Shown one piece after another: positions 7,851-16,749 of a DNA stretch of 41,918 nucleotides. Source of the DNA: Rhodobacteraceae bacterium (ex Bugula neritina AB1) (GTDB lineage Bacteria > Pseudomonadota > Alphaproteobacteria > Rhodobacterales > Rhodobacteraceae); NCBI GenBank assembly GCA_001730095.1, contig MDLF01000054.1:1-41918 (forward strand), in the 5' to 3' direction. The stretch's first letter is position 1. Every line of letters starts with the position of its first letter. Made by a program: the position numbers and the translations under genes. The notes beneath the pieces are model-generated. The model did not search any database and was not told the origin of the DNA. It saw nothing but the letters and a program-made list of their open reading frames with translations.

Positions 7851-7940
7851 TTGTGTTCGGCTGCCCCCGTGAGAAGTCAGATTTCAGCTGCCCGGCGATG
7901 ATTGGAATCAGTCCAAAAACCGCTGCATCACGGGACTTCA

Positions 7941-7969
7941 TATATATAGGATTCGCGCATACAGCGCAA
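7941..7969 (-). promoter_or_regulatory. Candidate sigma-70-type promoter for pyrG
   Basis: On the minus strand TTGCGC (7969-7964) and TATATA (7946-7941) are separated by 17 bp and lie about 90 nt before the pyrG start. This rests on pattern matching only. Confidence 0.4.
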
Positions 7970-8022
7970 GGGAACCGCAAGATGCTGTTGCGGCTCCTAA
8001 AACCCTCTCAAGGTGTAGTGGA

Positions 8023-8388
8023 TCAGTCTGCGCTGGGAACCAGCGGAGCGTTGTCGCCTTCGGCGGGCGGCAGAAGATCGCTGCCAAGAGCCGGAACCGC
8101 CGGAGTCTCGCCACCGTCTTGTGCCTGCGGCACGCCGATCCGGTCTGCCACAGAGGCGCCTGCGGATTTCTGCGCGGCCATGATGGTCAGGGTGATCGAG
8201 GTGCAGATAAAGGCAATCGCCAGCAGCCAGGTCAGCTTGCCAAGCGCTGTGGCTGCCGCGCGGCCGGAAACCGCACCGCCGCCGCCACCGCTCATGCCCA
8301 GGCCGCCGCCTTCGGAGCGCTGCAAGAGCACAACAGCGATCAGGCCGAGAGCCAAAAGAAGATGGATGATCAGAACAACGTTTTCCAT
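8023..8388 (-). CDS. secG: Preprotein translocase subunit SecG
   Basis: This 121-residue protein is the small integral subunit of the SecYEG channel in the inner membrane. It has the two SecG transmembrane helices ([19 protein letters not shown] and [19 protein letters not shown]). Between them is the conserved cytoplasmic loop [20 protein letters not shown]. The start was placed at MENVVLII (8388), because the 21 extra residues of the longer frame are not family-like. The C-terminal tail of about 45 residues is Pro/Asp-rich and variable, as is common in alphaproteobacteria. The gene lies upstream of pyrG on the same strand. Confidence 0.95.
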   Translation of the reverse strand: MENVVLIIHLLLALGLIAVVLLQRSEGGGLGMSGGGGGAVSGRAAATALGKLTWLLAIAFICTSITLTIMAAQKSAGASVADRIGVPQAQDGGETPAVPALGSDLLPPAEGDNAPLVPSAD

Positions 8389-8490
8389 GGGTCCCTGCGG
8401 CGATTGGCTAAGTACCGGGCGGTAAATAGGCAAGATTGCCCGGGGGGGCAAGGGCGGAGTTGGCCTGCAGCCGAGAACAGCACCGGCAGG

Positions 8491-8547
8491 TCACGCAACG
8501 TGATTGTTTGCATCAGGAAACGTGACTGGACAGGGCCGGTCGTACCG
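8491..8547. promoter_or_regulatory. Inverted repeats upstream of the nitrile hydratase operon
   Basis: TCACG-CAA-CGTGA (8491-8503) is a perfect 5-bp inverted repeat; a further AACGTGA follows at 8519-8525. GCCGGT-CGT-ACCGGC (8533-8547) lies just before the gene start. They could be an operator and a leader stem for nthA. There is no direct evidence. Confidence 0.3.
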
Positions 8548-8562
8548 GCGCAGCATGGGCCT

Positions 8563-9177
8563 ATGCCCCATGATCATCCCGACCACCCGCACACCCTTCT
8601 GCCGCCCGAACCCGCTCTGCGTGTGAAAGCGCTGGAGACGATTCTTGTTCAGAAAGGCCTGATCGACCCGGCAGCGCTGGAGGAGATCATCGACACCTAC
8701 CAGAACAGGATCGGCCCGCAGAACGGTGCAAGGGTGGTGGCAAAGGCCTGGAGCGATCCGGTCTTCAAGGCGGCGCTGCTGGCTGATGCTGATCCGGTAC
8801 TGGCAGAGCTGGGATATTACGGCCGCCAGGGCGAGCATATGGTGGTGGTCGAGAACACCCCGGCGCAGCACAATATGGTCGTCTGCACCCTGTGCAGCTG
8901 CTACCCGTGGCCTTTGCTGGGCATCCCGCCCGGCTGGTACAAATCCGACGCCTACCGCGCCCGCGCGGTGCGCGAGCCGCGCAAGGTGCTGGCGGATTTC
9001 GGCGTAACGCTGCCGGGGGGCACATCCGTGCGGGTCTGGGATTCGACGGCTGAGGTCCGCTATCTGGTGCTGCCGATGCGGCCGGAGGGAACGGAAGGTC
9101 TTGGTGAGGATGAGCTGGCGGCGCTGGTCACCCGCGACAGCATGATCGGCACTGGTCTTGCCCAGGTGCCGGCATGA
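8563..9177 (+). CDS. nthA: Nitrile hydratase subunit alpha, cobalt type
   Basis: Nitrile hydratase hydrates nitriles to amides in the cytoplasm. This 204-residue subunit carries the metal claw VCTLCSCY with Cys108, Cys111, Ser112 and Cys113. Thr in the second position of the motif marks the cobalt type (iron enzymes have CSLCSC). The N-terminus [15 protein letters not shown] is the usual His/Pro-rich start. The frame is open for about 440 nt upstream, so the start was chosen by family length; no clear ribosome-binding site is visible. The stop overlaps the beta gene start (ATGA). The family and metal type are firm. No amidase gene is present in the window. Confidence 0.95.
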   Translation: MPHDHPDHPHTLLPPEPALRVKALETILVQKGLIDPAALEEIIDTYQNRIGPQNGARVVAKAWSDPVFKAALLADADPVLAELGYYGRQGEHMVVVENTPAQHNMVVCTLCSCYPWPLLGIPPGWYKSDAYRARAVREPRKVLADFGVTLPGGTSVRVWDSTAEVRYLVLPMRPEGTEGLGEDELAALVTRDSMIGTGLAQVPA

Positions 9178-9851
9178 CCCGGGTACATGACATGGGCGGG
9201 CGATTCGGCGACGGGCCGGTGCTGCCCGAGGCCGCGGACGCAGCGGTTTTTGCCGAGGACTGGCACGCAAGGGCGCTGGCGGTGACGCTGGCCTGTGGTG
9301 CGCTGGGGCAATGGAACATCGACACCTCGCGCCATGCCCGCGAACGGCTGTCGCCCCGGGATTACACCCGGTTTTCCTATTACGAGAAATGGATCTCGGC
9401 GCTGGCGGATCTGTTGGTGGAGAAAGGCGTGCTGACGCGCGAAGACCTGGCAGGTCAGGGCGCTGCGGGACTGCATGCGCTGGCAGAGCGCGCCTTGAAG
9501 GCGCAGAATGTTGCACAAGCGCTGGCCAGGGGCGGCCCGGCAGACCGCGATGGCGGACCGGCGGTGCGGTTCCATCCGGGGCAGGCGGTACGGACACGGC
9601 TGCCTGCGGACAACGCGCTGGCAGACGGCGGACACACCCGGCTGCCGCAGTATGCTGCGGGGGCGCAGGGCTATATCCTGCGGCTGCATGGCACCCATGT
9701 GCTGCCCGACAGCAGCGCCCATGGGCTGGGCGAGGCGCCGGAGCCGCTCTATGCGGTGCGGTTCCATGCCAGCACCCTGTGGGCGCATCCCGAGCACCCC
9801 GATGACGAGGTGATTCTGGACCTGTGGCAAAGCTATCTGGAGCCGCTATGA
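9174..9851 (+). CDS. nthB: Nitrile hydratase subunit beta
   Basis: The 225-residue beta subunit pairs with NthA to form the active site. It starts with the family hallmark [16 protein letters not shown] and continues with the helical N-terminal half ([25 protein letters not shown], split here for reading). It ends with the SH3-like C-terminal barrel ([16 protein letters not shown] ... [13 protein letters not shown] ... [10 protein letters not shown]). The ATG overlaps the stop of nthA by four bases, and its own stop overlaps the next gene in the same way, so the three genes are translationally coupled. Confidence 0.95.
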   Translation: MTRVHDMGGRFGDGPVLPEAADAAVFAEDWHARALAVTLACGALGQWNIDTSRHARERLSPRDYTRFSYYEKWISALADLLVEKGVLTREDLAGQGAAGLHALAERALKAQNVAQALARGGPADRDGGPAVRFHPGQAVRTRLPADNALADGGHTRLPQYAAGAQGYILRLHGTHVLPDSSAHGLGEAPEPLYAVRFHASTLWAHPEHPDDEVILDLWQSYLEPL

Positions 9852-10180
9852 GTGACTGTGCCGAAGTCTCCGCACCGGAACCGGCCTTTGCCGAACCCTG
9901 GCATGCGCAGGTCTTTGCCCTGACAGTCCATCTGAACGAGGCCGGGCGGTTCAGCTGGGGAGAGTGGGTGGAGCGGTTCTCGGCCACTTTGAAACGCCAT
10001 GGGCTCAGCCGTGAGCTGGACGGAGGCGAGGATTATTTCCGCGCCTGGCTGGAGACACTGGAAGGGTTTCTGGCAGAGGATGGCGCGGCCAGCCGCGCCG
10101 AAGCTGAAATAATGCGCAGCCGCTGGGAGGAGGCGTATCTGTCCACGCCGCATGGCGCGCCAGTGCGACTGCAGGGCTAG
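9848..10180 (+). CDS. Nitrile hydratase accessory/activator protein (P14K type)
   Basis: This 110-residue protein resembles the N-terminal half of the nitrile hydratase beta subunit, as the cobalt-enzyme activators (P14K/NhlE type) do. Matching segments include FAEPWHAQVFALTVHLNEAG, then FSWGEWVERFSATLKRHG and a later RSRWEEAYLSTPHG. In known systems such proteins swap alpha subunits to load cobalt and oxidise the claw cysteines. The ATG at 9848 overlaps the nthB stop (ATGA). The shorter start was chosen over the longer open frame on this coupling. Confidence 0.85.
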   Translation: MSDCAEVSAPEPAFAEPWHAQVFALTVHLNEAGRFSWGEWVERFSATLKRHGLSRELDGGEDYFRAWLETLEGFLAEDGAASRAEAEIMRSRWEEAYLSTPHGAPVRLQG

Positions 10181-10764
10181 CGCGGGCAGCTTTGGCCGCC
10201 GGGGCTGTTTGGGCCAGGGCGGTTTTCCTATTTTATTTCCTTGTGCTATCTGGTGTTTCGGTCGCTTCGTGCCATTTATGCGCTGTGTCCCGTTTCAGGG
10301 GGCGGCGCCGCCGGGGTGGAGGTGGACAGACCCCACGGGGGGCCTGCTCGGACAGGATATCCTGGACGACCCCCTTTTTATCAGGGCCGGTTCCGGGGTG
10401 TCGCGCAGGCAGCCCATAGATGCCTGCGCCTCGTATCATGGCCCATGCGCGGAGCCATGGCGGTAGATCGCGATCATTTGTGGAGTATCACAAAGCGGCA
10501 TGAGGATTGCGTGAAGGGGGCGTACGGCGGGTGCGCAACACCTCACCCGGAATCCCCGCCCGGAATCAAGGTGCGCAGCACCGCCGGGCTGCGCCTGGTT
10601 GCCCCCCGGCAGGCGCATTCGCGCCCTCCCAGGCAGGCGCGGCCCTATACGACAGGGCGAAAACCTTGGCTAAGCCATCATCTGCGGCGAATTTGCGGTT
10701 CCCCTGCCTGCGCAGCATCGCTATATGAGCGTGGGTTTGAACCAAAGACTGTAAAGGACCGGAT
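10181..10764. other. Long GC-rich intergenic stretch upstream of purA
   Basis: This 584-bp stretch has no open frame with a ribosome-binding site and protein-like composition. It contains small palindromes (AGGATATCCT near 10356) and GC-rich self-pairing segments around 10540-10620. It must hold the end of the nitrile hydratase transcript and the purA promoter. No known riboswitch class was recognised. Confidence 0.4.
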
Positions 10765-12078
10765 ATGGCCAATGTCGTCGTAGTCGGCGCCCAGTGGGGC
10801 GACGAGGGTAAAGGCAAGATCGTGGATTGGCTCAGCGAGCGTGCGGATGTGATCGCCCGCTTTCAGGGCGGCCACAACGCCGGCCATACGCTGGTCATTG
10901 ACGGCAAAGTCTACAAGCTGCATGCGCTGCCTTCGGGCGTGGTGCGCGGCGGCAAGCTGAGTGTCATCGGCAATGGTGTGGTGCTGGACCCCTGGCACCT
11001 GCTGCGGGAGATCGAGACCGTCCGCGAACAGGGCGTCGAGATCACTCCCGAGACGCTGATGATCGCGGAAAACACACCGCTGATCCTGCCGCTGCATGGC
11101 GAATTGGACCGGGCGCGCGAGGAAGCGGCCTCTAAGGGGACCAAGATCGGCACCACCGGCCGCGGCATTGGCCCGGCCTATGAGGATAAAGTGGGGCGCC
11201 GTGCGGTCCGGGTGGCCGATCTGGCCGATGAGGCCACATTGATTGCCCGGGTTGACCGGGCGTTGCAGCATCATGACCCGCTGCGCAAGGGGCTGGGCGT
11301 TGACGCAATCGACCGCGATGCGCTGATCGAACAGCTGAAAGAGATTGCACCCAAGATCCTGCCCTATGCGGCGCCGGTCTGGAAGGTGCTGAACGAGAAG
11401 CGCAAGGCGGGCAAGCGGATCCTGTTTGAAGGTGCGCAAGGAGCTCTGCTGGACATCGATTTCGGCACCTATCCGTTTGTCACCTCGTCCAATGTGATTG
11501 CAGGCCAGGCGGCCACCGGGGTCGGCATCGGCCCGGGCTCGATCGATTATGTGCTGGGCATCGTGAAAGCCTATACCACCCGCGTCGGCGAAGGCCCGTT
11601 CCCGACCGAGCTGCTGGATGCAGCGGGCAAGCCGGATGCGGATGGTGAGCGACTGGGCACCCGCGGCCATGAGTTTGGCACCACCACTGGCCGCCAGCGC
11701 CGCTGTGGCTGGTTTGACGCGGCACTGGTGCGCCAGACCTGTGCGACCTCCGGCATCAAGGGCATCTGTCTGACCAAGCTGGACGTTCTGGACGGCTTCG
11801 AGACCCTGAAGATCTGCACCGGCTATGATCTGGACGGCACCCGGCTGGACTATCTGCCAACTGCTGCAGACAGCCAGGCGCGCTGCACCCCTATCTATGA
11901 GGACATGCCGGGCTGGAGCGAATCCACTGAGGGTGCGCGCAGCTGGAACGATCTGCCCGCCAATGCGATCAAGTATGTGAAACGCGTGGAAGAGCTGATT
12001 GAATGCCCTGTCGCGCTTCTGTCCACCAGCCCGGAGCGGGACGACACCATTCTGGTGACCGACCCGTTCGCCGACTGA
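10765..12078 (+). CDS. purA: Adenylosuccinate synthetase
   Basis: The 437-residue enzyme makes adenylosuccinate from IMP, aspartate and GTP, the first committed step to AMP. Signatures visible in order are the P-loop-like start [14 protein letters not shown] with the catalytic Asp, [10 protein letters not shown] with the catalytic His, [34 protein letters not shown], and the Asp-binding loop [14 protein letters not shown]. The start [15 protein letters not shown] is the usual one, with AAAGGA about 8 nt upstream. The length is close to the family norm. The stop overlaps the next gene start as TGATG. Confidence 0.98.
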   Translation: MANVVVVGAQWGDEGKGKIVDWLSERADVIARFQGGHNAGHTLVIDGKVYKLHALPSGVVRGGKLSVIGNGVVLDPWHLLREIETVREQGVEITPETLMIAENTPLILPLHGELDRAREEAASKGTKIGTTGRGIGPAYEDKVGRRAVRVADLADEATLIARVDRALQHHDPLRKGLGVDAIDRDALIEQLKEIAPKILPYAAPVWKVLNEKRKAGKRILFEGAQGALLDIDFGTYPFVTSSNVIAGQAATGVGIGPGSIDYVLGIVKAYTTRVGEGPFPTELLDAAGKPDADGERLGTRGHEFGTTTGRQRRCGWFDAALVRQTCATSGIKGICLTKLDVLDGFETLKICTGYDLDGTRLDYLPTAADSQARCTPIYEDMPGWSESTEGARSWNDLPANAIKYVKRVEELIECPVALLSTSPERDDTILVTDPFAD

Positions 12079-12314
12079 TGGCAGGGACGCAAGGCCTGAG
12101 CTACAAGGCCCGGCGGCGCTGGGCCTTGGTGATCCTGCTGGTCGGGATGCCGCTTTACATTGTGGCGGCTGTCACGGTGATGAACTGGCTGGACCGGCCG
12201 CCCTTGTGGCTGGAGCTGATTGTCTATGTCGCCTTGGGCATTGCCTGGGTGCTGCCGTTCAAATTCGTGTTCCGCGGCGTTGGCAAGGAAGATCCGGACG
12301 CCGGGAAAGAATGA
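12078..12314 (+). CDS. DUF2842 family small membrane protein
   Basis: This 78-residue protein has two membrane spans (RRWALVILLVGMPLYIVAAV and LWLELIVYVALGIAWVLPF) with the short WLDRPP loop between them and a basic N-terminus. It matches the DUF2842 pattern of alphaproteobacteria, for which no function is established. The ATG overlaps the purA stop by one base (TGATG), so translation is probably coupled to purA. A REP-like hairpin pair and a terminator follow. Confidence 0.8.
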   Translation: MAGTQGLSYKARRRWALVILLVGMPLYIVAAVTVMNWLDRPPLWLELIVYVALGIAWVLPFKFVFRGVGKEDPDAGKE

Positions 12315-12318
12315 GCCG

Positions 12319-12375
12319 GAGGGGCGCTGCCCCTCTTGACCTGACGGTCAATTCACCCCGGGGTATTTGAGACCA
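12319..12375. repeat. REP-like repeat with two adjacent hairpins
   Basis: GAGGGGC-GCT-GCCCCTC (12319-12335) is followed directly by TTGACC-TGAC-GGTCAA (12336-12351) and then TTCACCCCGGGGTATTTGAG. This hairpin-hairpin-ATTCACCCCGGnGTATTT arrangement resembles a dispersed repeat I recall from roseobacter genomes. That recollection has not been checked. Confidence 0.5.
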
Positions 12376-12405
12376 GAAAGAAGCTGGCTGCGGTCGGCAG
12401 AATGG

Positions 12406-12437
12406 AAAAGGGCGGCCCCGCAGGTCCGCCCTTTTTT
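12406..12437. terminator. Bidirectional intrinsic terminator
   Basis: The perfect stem AAAAGGGCGG/CCGCCCTTTT has a CCCCGCAGGT loop, with six T on the plus strand and an A-run on the other side. It lies between the convergent DUF2842 gene and the acidic-protein gene. Confidence 0.8.
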
Positions 12438-12453
12438 GTTGGTCTTTTTCTGT

Positions 12454-14529
12454 TCAGCCGACAGCGCGCCGGGGCTTGAAGCCGATGTCGCCGGAGGCGG
12501 TGAACTGGCCGTTGCCGGAGCGTTCGATCTTGCCGTCGCGCAGCAGCTGGCCGAAGGAGCGCAGCCCGTCTTCACGGTTGAAGTCGCTGCTGCCGGCGCT
12601 GCGCACCTTGTTCATCAGCTGTGGGCGCGAGAAATGGTCGAGGCCTTCGACAAAGCGCATGTAAGCGGCGGCGGCTTCCAGCAGTTCATGCAATTCGGCG
12701 GCGCCGCGGTCCTCGGCATAGGCGGCAAAGCCGCCGCCTGCGCTGCCGCTGTCATCTTCGAGCACCGTGGCCGACACTCTGCGCGGGCGCACCGGCTGGG
12801 GGGCTGCGGCGGCGGCTGGGCCTTCGTCGATGCGCTGTTCGGCAACCAGTTTCAGCGGTGCCGGGCGGGCTGCCGGGCTGGCCGGGCGCGCAGAGGCGCT
12901 CTGGCGGGCTTCGGGGCGGCGCGGGCGCACCACGCTGGCCAGATCATCGCGGTAGGGCTGTGCCTCGTCATTGTCGCTGCCGTCGGCCTGTCCGTCCGCC
13001 TTGGCGGCAGCAACGGCGCCGCGCAGCTGGCTGTAGGCCTCACGCGAGGAGGCAGTTTCCGGGTCCTCGAGCTTTTCATCCGCGGCCGCCATCAGACGGG
13101 ACACGTCACTGTCGGCCAGGCTGGACCCGGCGGCGGCTTCGGCTTCGGCCTGTGCCGGGGAGATGTCGGTTGCGTCGGAAATGTCGGTTGTTTCGTCGGC
13201 CTCAGGCTGTTCGGAGGCTGCCAGGAGTTCCGCTTCCACTTCGGCCAGTTCCCGCAGCAGCTCGGCTTCGTCCTCGTCCGACAGAGCGGCCTGTTCCGGC
13301 GCTGGCTCTGCTTCTGCGGGGGCTTCATCGCTGTCTGCCGCCTGCAGGCGACCGGAGGCGACCGCCTCTTCGAAGGCGGCGCGTTTGATCTTGGTGATGC
13401 GGACACGGGCCGGTGCTGCGGGGGGCTCTTCTGCGTCAGCAGCCAGCAGGTTGCTGTCGGCCTCAGTCGTGTCCTCTTCAGCCGTGTCCTCTGCAGGCTC
13501 TGCTTGGCTGCCGAGGCTGGAGAATATACCGTCTTCTGGATCTGCCTGGGCAGTTTCGTCTTCAGGGCTGACGTCGGCTGAGGCAGAGGTCAGGTCCAAA
13601 CGGTCAAGGGCACGGGCGATTTCATCGTCGGATTCGTCGTCAAAATCCGGCGCATCGTCGTCTTCCAGCAGGGCGCTGCTGATGTCTTCGGCGGCGCTGT
13701 CCAGCACGTCGTCGGCATGCTCGTCTTCGCTGAAGTCTTCTTCGGGGGTTTTTGCCACAACGGCGCGGATGCGCTGCAGTTTGGCGGCAATACTGTCCGC
13801 GGCAGGAGTTTCAGAGTGGGCAGTGTCGGCGACTTCCGCGTCCGCTTCGGCTTGCAGGTCTTCGGATTCGGTGTCGGCCTCGGTGGTTTCCAGCAGTTCA
13901 ACTGCGGGCGCCGGTTGTTCTTCGCTTGCGCTTGTCAGCACAGCGGTGATGGTTTCTTCGGCTTCGGCTTCGGCTTCGGCTTCGGCTTCGGCTTCGGCTT
14001 CGGCTTCGGCTACTGCTTCGGCTTCGGCTACTGCTTCCTCTTCCGCTGCTGTCTCGGCGGCGGCTTCGGTTTCAGTTGCGGGGTCAAAGAACTCAACTTC
14101 AGAGTCCGGAATTCCGGCTGCCGGAGCGGCTTGCTCGGCTGCGGCTTCAGCAACCTGTTCCACTGCGGGAGCTGTTTTCTCTTCGGGGATTGCGGCAGCT
14201 GCGGGCTGTTCGGCAACTGGTGCCACAGCCGGTGCCGGAGCGGCAGTTTCGGCGGCGGCAGCAGCAAGCGCCGGGGTGGCGGCGCGCAGGTGGATGCCAC
14301 CTTCGCTGGTGCGGGCTTCTACCTGGCGGGCAATCTCGCGTTGGGCGATCCGGGCCAGCATGTCGGCGTCCGGCTGCGGCGGTTCGGCGCCGAAGTAGCG
14401 GTCGTCGGCAGCCAGGTCTCGGAAATACTCGGCAATCGCCTTCATCGTGTCGAAGGAATCCTCAAACCCTTCCAAAGTGCAGGAAAAGGTTCCATAGGAT
14501 ACGGTCAAGACTTTGTTGTTATGTACCAT
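12454..14529 (-). CDS. Large acidic low-complexity protein of unknown function (about 691 aa)
   Basis: Two ordered ends flank a long disordered middle. The N-terminal 70 or so residues (NKVLTVSYGTFSCTLEGFED and AIAEYFRDLAADDRYFGAEP) look globular. The middle (about 80-590) is dominated by Ala, Glu and Asp and includes nine tandem Ala-Glu pairs encoded by a hexanucleotide array at 13957-14010. The C-terminal 85 or so residues (AAELHELLEAAAAYMRFVEG, HFSRPQLMNKVRS, NREDGLRSFGQLLRDGKIER) look like a small helical, possibly winged-helix, domain. Homologues in Rhodobacteraceae are usually unannotated. The start is uncertain: a TTG at 14562 is in frame, but I prefer the ATG at 14529. It is probably cytoplasmic; no signal peptide is visible. 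Confidence 0.8.
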   Translation of the reverse strand: MVHNNKVLTVSYGTFSCTLEGFEDSFDTMKAIAEYFRDLAADDRYFGAEPPQPDADMLARIAQREIARQVEARTSEGGIHLRAATPALAAAAAETAAPAPAVAPVAEQPAAAAIPEEKTAPAVEQVAEAAAEQAAPAAGIPDSEVEFFDPATETEAAAETAAEEEAVAEAEAVAEAEAEAEAEAEAEAEAEETITAVLTSASEEQPAPAVELLETTEADTESEDLQAEADAEVADTAHSETPAADSIAAKLQRIRAVVAKTPEEDFSEDEHADDVLDSAAEDISSALLEDDDAPDFDDESDDEIARALDRLDLTSASADVSPEDETAQADPEDGIFSSLGSQAEPAEDTAEEDTTEADSNLLAADAEEPPAAPARVRITKIKRAAFEEAVASGRLQAADSDEAPAEAEPAPEQAALSDEDEAELLRELAEVEAELLAASEQPEADETTDISDATDISPAQAEAEAAAGSSLADSDVSRLMAAADEKLEDPETASSREAYSQLRGAVAAAKADGQADGSDNDEAQPYRDDLASVVRPRRPEARQSASARPASPAARPAPLKLVAEQRIDEGPAAAAAPQPVRPRRVSATVLEDDSGSAGGGFAAYAEDRGAAELHELLEAAAAYMRFVEGLDHFSRPQLMNKVRSAGSSDFNREDGLRSFGQLLRDGKIERSGNGQFTASGDIGFKPRRAVG
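13957..14010 (-). repeat. Hexanucleotide tandem array inside the acidic-protein gene
   Basis: There are nine perfect TTCGGC units (plus-strand reading), followed by TACTGC and two further TTCGGC units. They encode consecutive Ala-Glu pairs. Unit gain or loss would change protein length in frame. Confidence 0.9.
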
Positions 14530-14669
14530 CAGCTCGCTCGTCTTCGTCACATCTGCTGTCAACCACTATAGAGGCAGGAAGGACCAATTTTGCTCGAATC
14601 CGTGCAATTGATCGTATTATTTTGTGTTCACAATATGGCTTGTTTCCAAAACAGGCAGGAAAGCCGCTC

Positions 14670-15335
14670 ATGAGCGCAGAGATTGTTGACGCAATGGAAC
14701 CAATCACCCTGATCGGCGGCGGTGAGGTGGCAGCGGGCGCGCTGACCGAGGCGCTGGCGCTGGCGCCGGTTCTGGCGGCGGCGGACGGTGGCGCTGCGGC
14801 GGCGCTGGCAGAGGGGCATATGCCGCAGGCGGTGATCGGTGACTTTGACTCATTGACGCAAGAGGTGCGGGCACAGCTGCCGCCCGAGGCTTTGCACCGG
14901 GTGGCAGAGCAGGACAGCACGGATTTTGACAAGGCGCTGCGGCGGATTGCGGCACCGGCAGTGCTGGCGGTGGGGTTTCTGGGCGCGCGGGTGGACCATC
15001 AGCTGGCGGCGTTCAATACGCTGGTGCAGGGGCATGAGACCCCCTGTGTACTGCTGGGGGAGACAGAGGTGATCTTTCATCTGACCCATGCGATAGAGCT
15101 GCCGACCCGTGCGGGTGAAGTGGTGTCGCTGTTTCCGATGCAGGAGGTGACGGGGCGCTCGGAGGGGCTGGAGTGGCCTATCGCGGGGTTGCGGATGTCG
15201 CCGGTGGGGCGGATCGGCACCTCGAACCGGGCCACCGGGCCGGTGCGGCTGGAGCCGGAGGGGCCGGGGTTGCTGGCGATCGTGCCACGGCGGCTGCTGG
15301 CGGATGTGTTGGCGGCGGTTCGGCTGGACCGATAG
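14670..15335 (+). CDS. thiN: Thiamine diphosphokinase (thiamine pyrophosphokinase)
   Basis: This 221-residue enzyme transfers pyrophosphate from ATP to thiamine to give the cofactor thiamine diphosphate. Family motifs are clear: VLAADGGAAAAL and AVIGDFDSL in the N-terminal alpha/beta domain, DSTDFDKAL, and GFLGARVDHQLAAFNTL. These are followed by the beta-rich thiamine-binding C-terminal part (RAGEVVSLFPM ... GTSNRATGPVRL). The ATG at 14670 has AGGCAGGAAAG upstream. The ATG at 14694 is an alternative. It is divergent from the acidic-protein gene and convergent with the transporter gene, with only 3 nt between stops. Confidence 0.93.
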   Translation: MSAEIVDAMEPITLIGGGEVAAGALTEALALAPVLAAADGGAAAALAEGHMPQAVIGDFDSLTQEVRAQLPPEALHRVAEQDSTDFDKALRRIAAPAVLAVGFLGARVDHQLAAFNTLVQGHETPCVLLGETEVIFHLTHAIELPTRAGEVVSLFPMQEVTGRSEGLEWPIAGLRMSPVGRIGTSNRATGPVRLEPEGPGLLAIVPRRLLADVLAAVRLDR

Positions 15336-15338
15336 AGT

Positions 15339-16253
15339 TCAGGCCGGGTTGATGCGCTCTTCGGTTTCAGCGGCATTGCGCTCGCGCATCACCGCATAGA
15401 GACCGGCGCCGATGGTCAGCAGGATGCCGAAGGCGGCGAGGGTGTTTGGGAATTCCGCAAAGATGAGCCAGCCGAAGAACACGGCTACCGGGATTTCCAG
15501 ATATTGCATCGAGGCCAGGGTTGAGGTCGGGGCAAACCGCAGGCTCCAGGTCATCATCAGATGCGCCAAGGTGCCCAGAGCGCCGGCGGTGGCCAGCAGG
15601 CTCCATGTATCCTGAGGCGGCAGAGCAGTGGACAGGGCGGGCAGGCCGACGGTGTCGCCGAGCAGAAAAACCGGGGCCAGTAGCACGGTGCCCATGGCGC
15701 CGGACACTGCCTGCAGGGAAAGGGGGTCGGTCTCCTTGGCGATTTTGCGGGTGATCAGCATGAACAGGGCAAAGATCACCGCCACCAACAGAGGCCAGAG
15801 CGCGTTCCAGCCAACGGCGGTAAAGCTGGGCTGAATGACCAAGAGAGTGCCGGTGAAACCCACCGCGCAGGCGCCGAGGCGACGCAGGCCGACGTCTTCG
15901 TTCAGGACGTATTTGCCCAACAGCAACATCAGGAAGGGCATGACAAAGGCAATGGCCACCGCATCGGCCAGCGGCAGGTAGCGGAAGGCCGTGAACATGG
16001 CGGCGATGCCGCCCATCTGCAGCAAGGTGCGCAGGAGCAAAAGCGGCGCCACCTGGCGCGACAGGTCGAGCGGCAGGCGCAGAGCCAGCGCTAGCGGCAG
16101 CAGGATCGCGGCCTGTGCGGCAAAGCGGATGAAGACGATCTGGGCGACCGGCACCCGGTTGGTCAAAAGTTTGGCAATGGCGTCTCCCAGCGGAATCACC
16201 ATGCAAAAGCCCAGCATCAGGGCGATGCCAAGAAGCGGGCGGTCCTGTGTCAT
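15339..16253 (-). CDS. DMT superfamily (EamA-type) transporter
   Basis: The 304-residue inner-membrane protein has about ten hydrophobic helices arranged as two EamA repeats. The first runs from LLGIALMLGFCMVIPLGDAI to VGFTGTLLVIQP; the second from LWPLLVAVIFALFMLITRKI to the C-terminus. Family-typical segments include the end of the first repeat (LPLADAVAIAFVMPFLMLLLG) and of the second (ASMQYLEIPVAVFFGWLIF). Such proteins usually export metabolites or amino-acid-like compounds. The substrate cannot be read from the sequence. The C-terminal tail is short and charged. Confidence 0.9.
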   Translation of the reverse strand: MTQDRPLLGIALMLGFCMVIPLGDAIAKLLTNRVPVAQIVFIRFAAQAAILLPLALALRLPLDLSRQVAPLLLLRTLLQMGGIAAMFTAFRYLPLADAVAIAFVMPFLMLLLGKYVLNEDVGLRRLGACAVGFTGTLLVIQPSFTAVGWNALWPLLVAVIFALFMLITRKIAKETDPLSLQAVSGAMGTVLLAPVFLLGDTVGLPALSTALPPQDTWSLLATAGALGTLAHLMMTWSLRFAPTSTLASMQYLEIPVAVFFGWLIFAEFPNTLAAFGILLTIGAGLYAVMRERNAAETEERINPA

Positions 16254-16332
16254 CCACGCAGGCTAGGCGCCGCGGGCGGGCGGGGCAAGGGGAGGATGTG
16301 CAAAGTTGCGCCAGCTCAGGCACTGCGGCGGG

Positions 16333-16749
16333 TCAGCCGCCGGGCAGGGGCTGCGCCTTGGTGTAGTCCGGGCCGATGCAGAATGGCAGACCGTCATTCA
16401 GTCTGAGCCAGTTCAGCTTTTCCTCATACGCCACATGCAGCGTCGGCTGCAGTTGTTCAGGATCGTCAAGCAGCGCCACATAGAGATGCAGCACATCCGA
16501 CATCGCCGTGGAGCGGAAGGCCACCGGCGAGCCGCATTTGCCGCAGAAACTGCGTTCGACACCGGGGGAAGAGTGGAAGCGTTTGGGGGTTTCGCCGGTC
16601 CAGCGCCAGTGGCCGTCCCGGACCCCGAAATAGGCGGTCATCGGAGCCGCGCACTGCCGCCTGCAGCTGTCGCAGTGACAGGTGACGCAGGCCAGCGCCG
16701 GGGGATCGGCCTCGAACTGGACCGCGCCGCATAAACAATGTCCCTGCAT
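16333..16749 (-). CDS. GFA family (glutathione-dependent formaldehyde-activating enzyme-like) zinc protein
   Basis: This 138-residue protein shows the GFA/Mss4-like zinc site: CLCG (Cys5, Cys7), CHCDSC (Cys24, Cys26, Cys29) and CGKCG (Cys69, Cys72). These are arranged as in the family founder, which was proposed to aid S-hydroxymethylglutathione formation. Most family members have no proven reaction, so a catalytic role is not claimed. The start MQGHCLCGAVQF is the usual one, with GGAGCACC upstream. It stands alone between two unrelated genes. Confidence 0.9.
   Translation of the reverse strand: MQGHCLCGAVQFEADPPALACVTCHCDSCRRQCAAPMTAYFGVRDGHWRWTGETPKRFHSSPGVERSFCGKCGSPVAFRSTAMSDVLHLYVALLDDPEQLQPTLHVAYEEKLNWLRLNDGLPFCIGPDYTKAQPLPGG

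Noticed and set aside
10241-10783. Open frame of 180 codons upstream of purA
   Set aside because: Overlaps the purA start in another frame, is rich in Arg/Pro/Gly and has no homology I can recognise.
13957-14040. Tandem array that might be taken for a CRISPR
   Set aside because: Units are 6 bp with no spacers and lie in frame inside a coding region.
13163-14398. Ser/Ala-rich and Gly/Phe-rich open frames opposite the acidic-protein gene
   Set aside because: They are translations of the same low-complexity repeats in other frames. The frame ending at 12454 is chosen for its globular-looking ends and its terminator.
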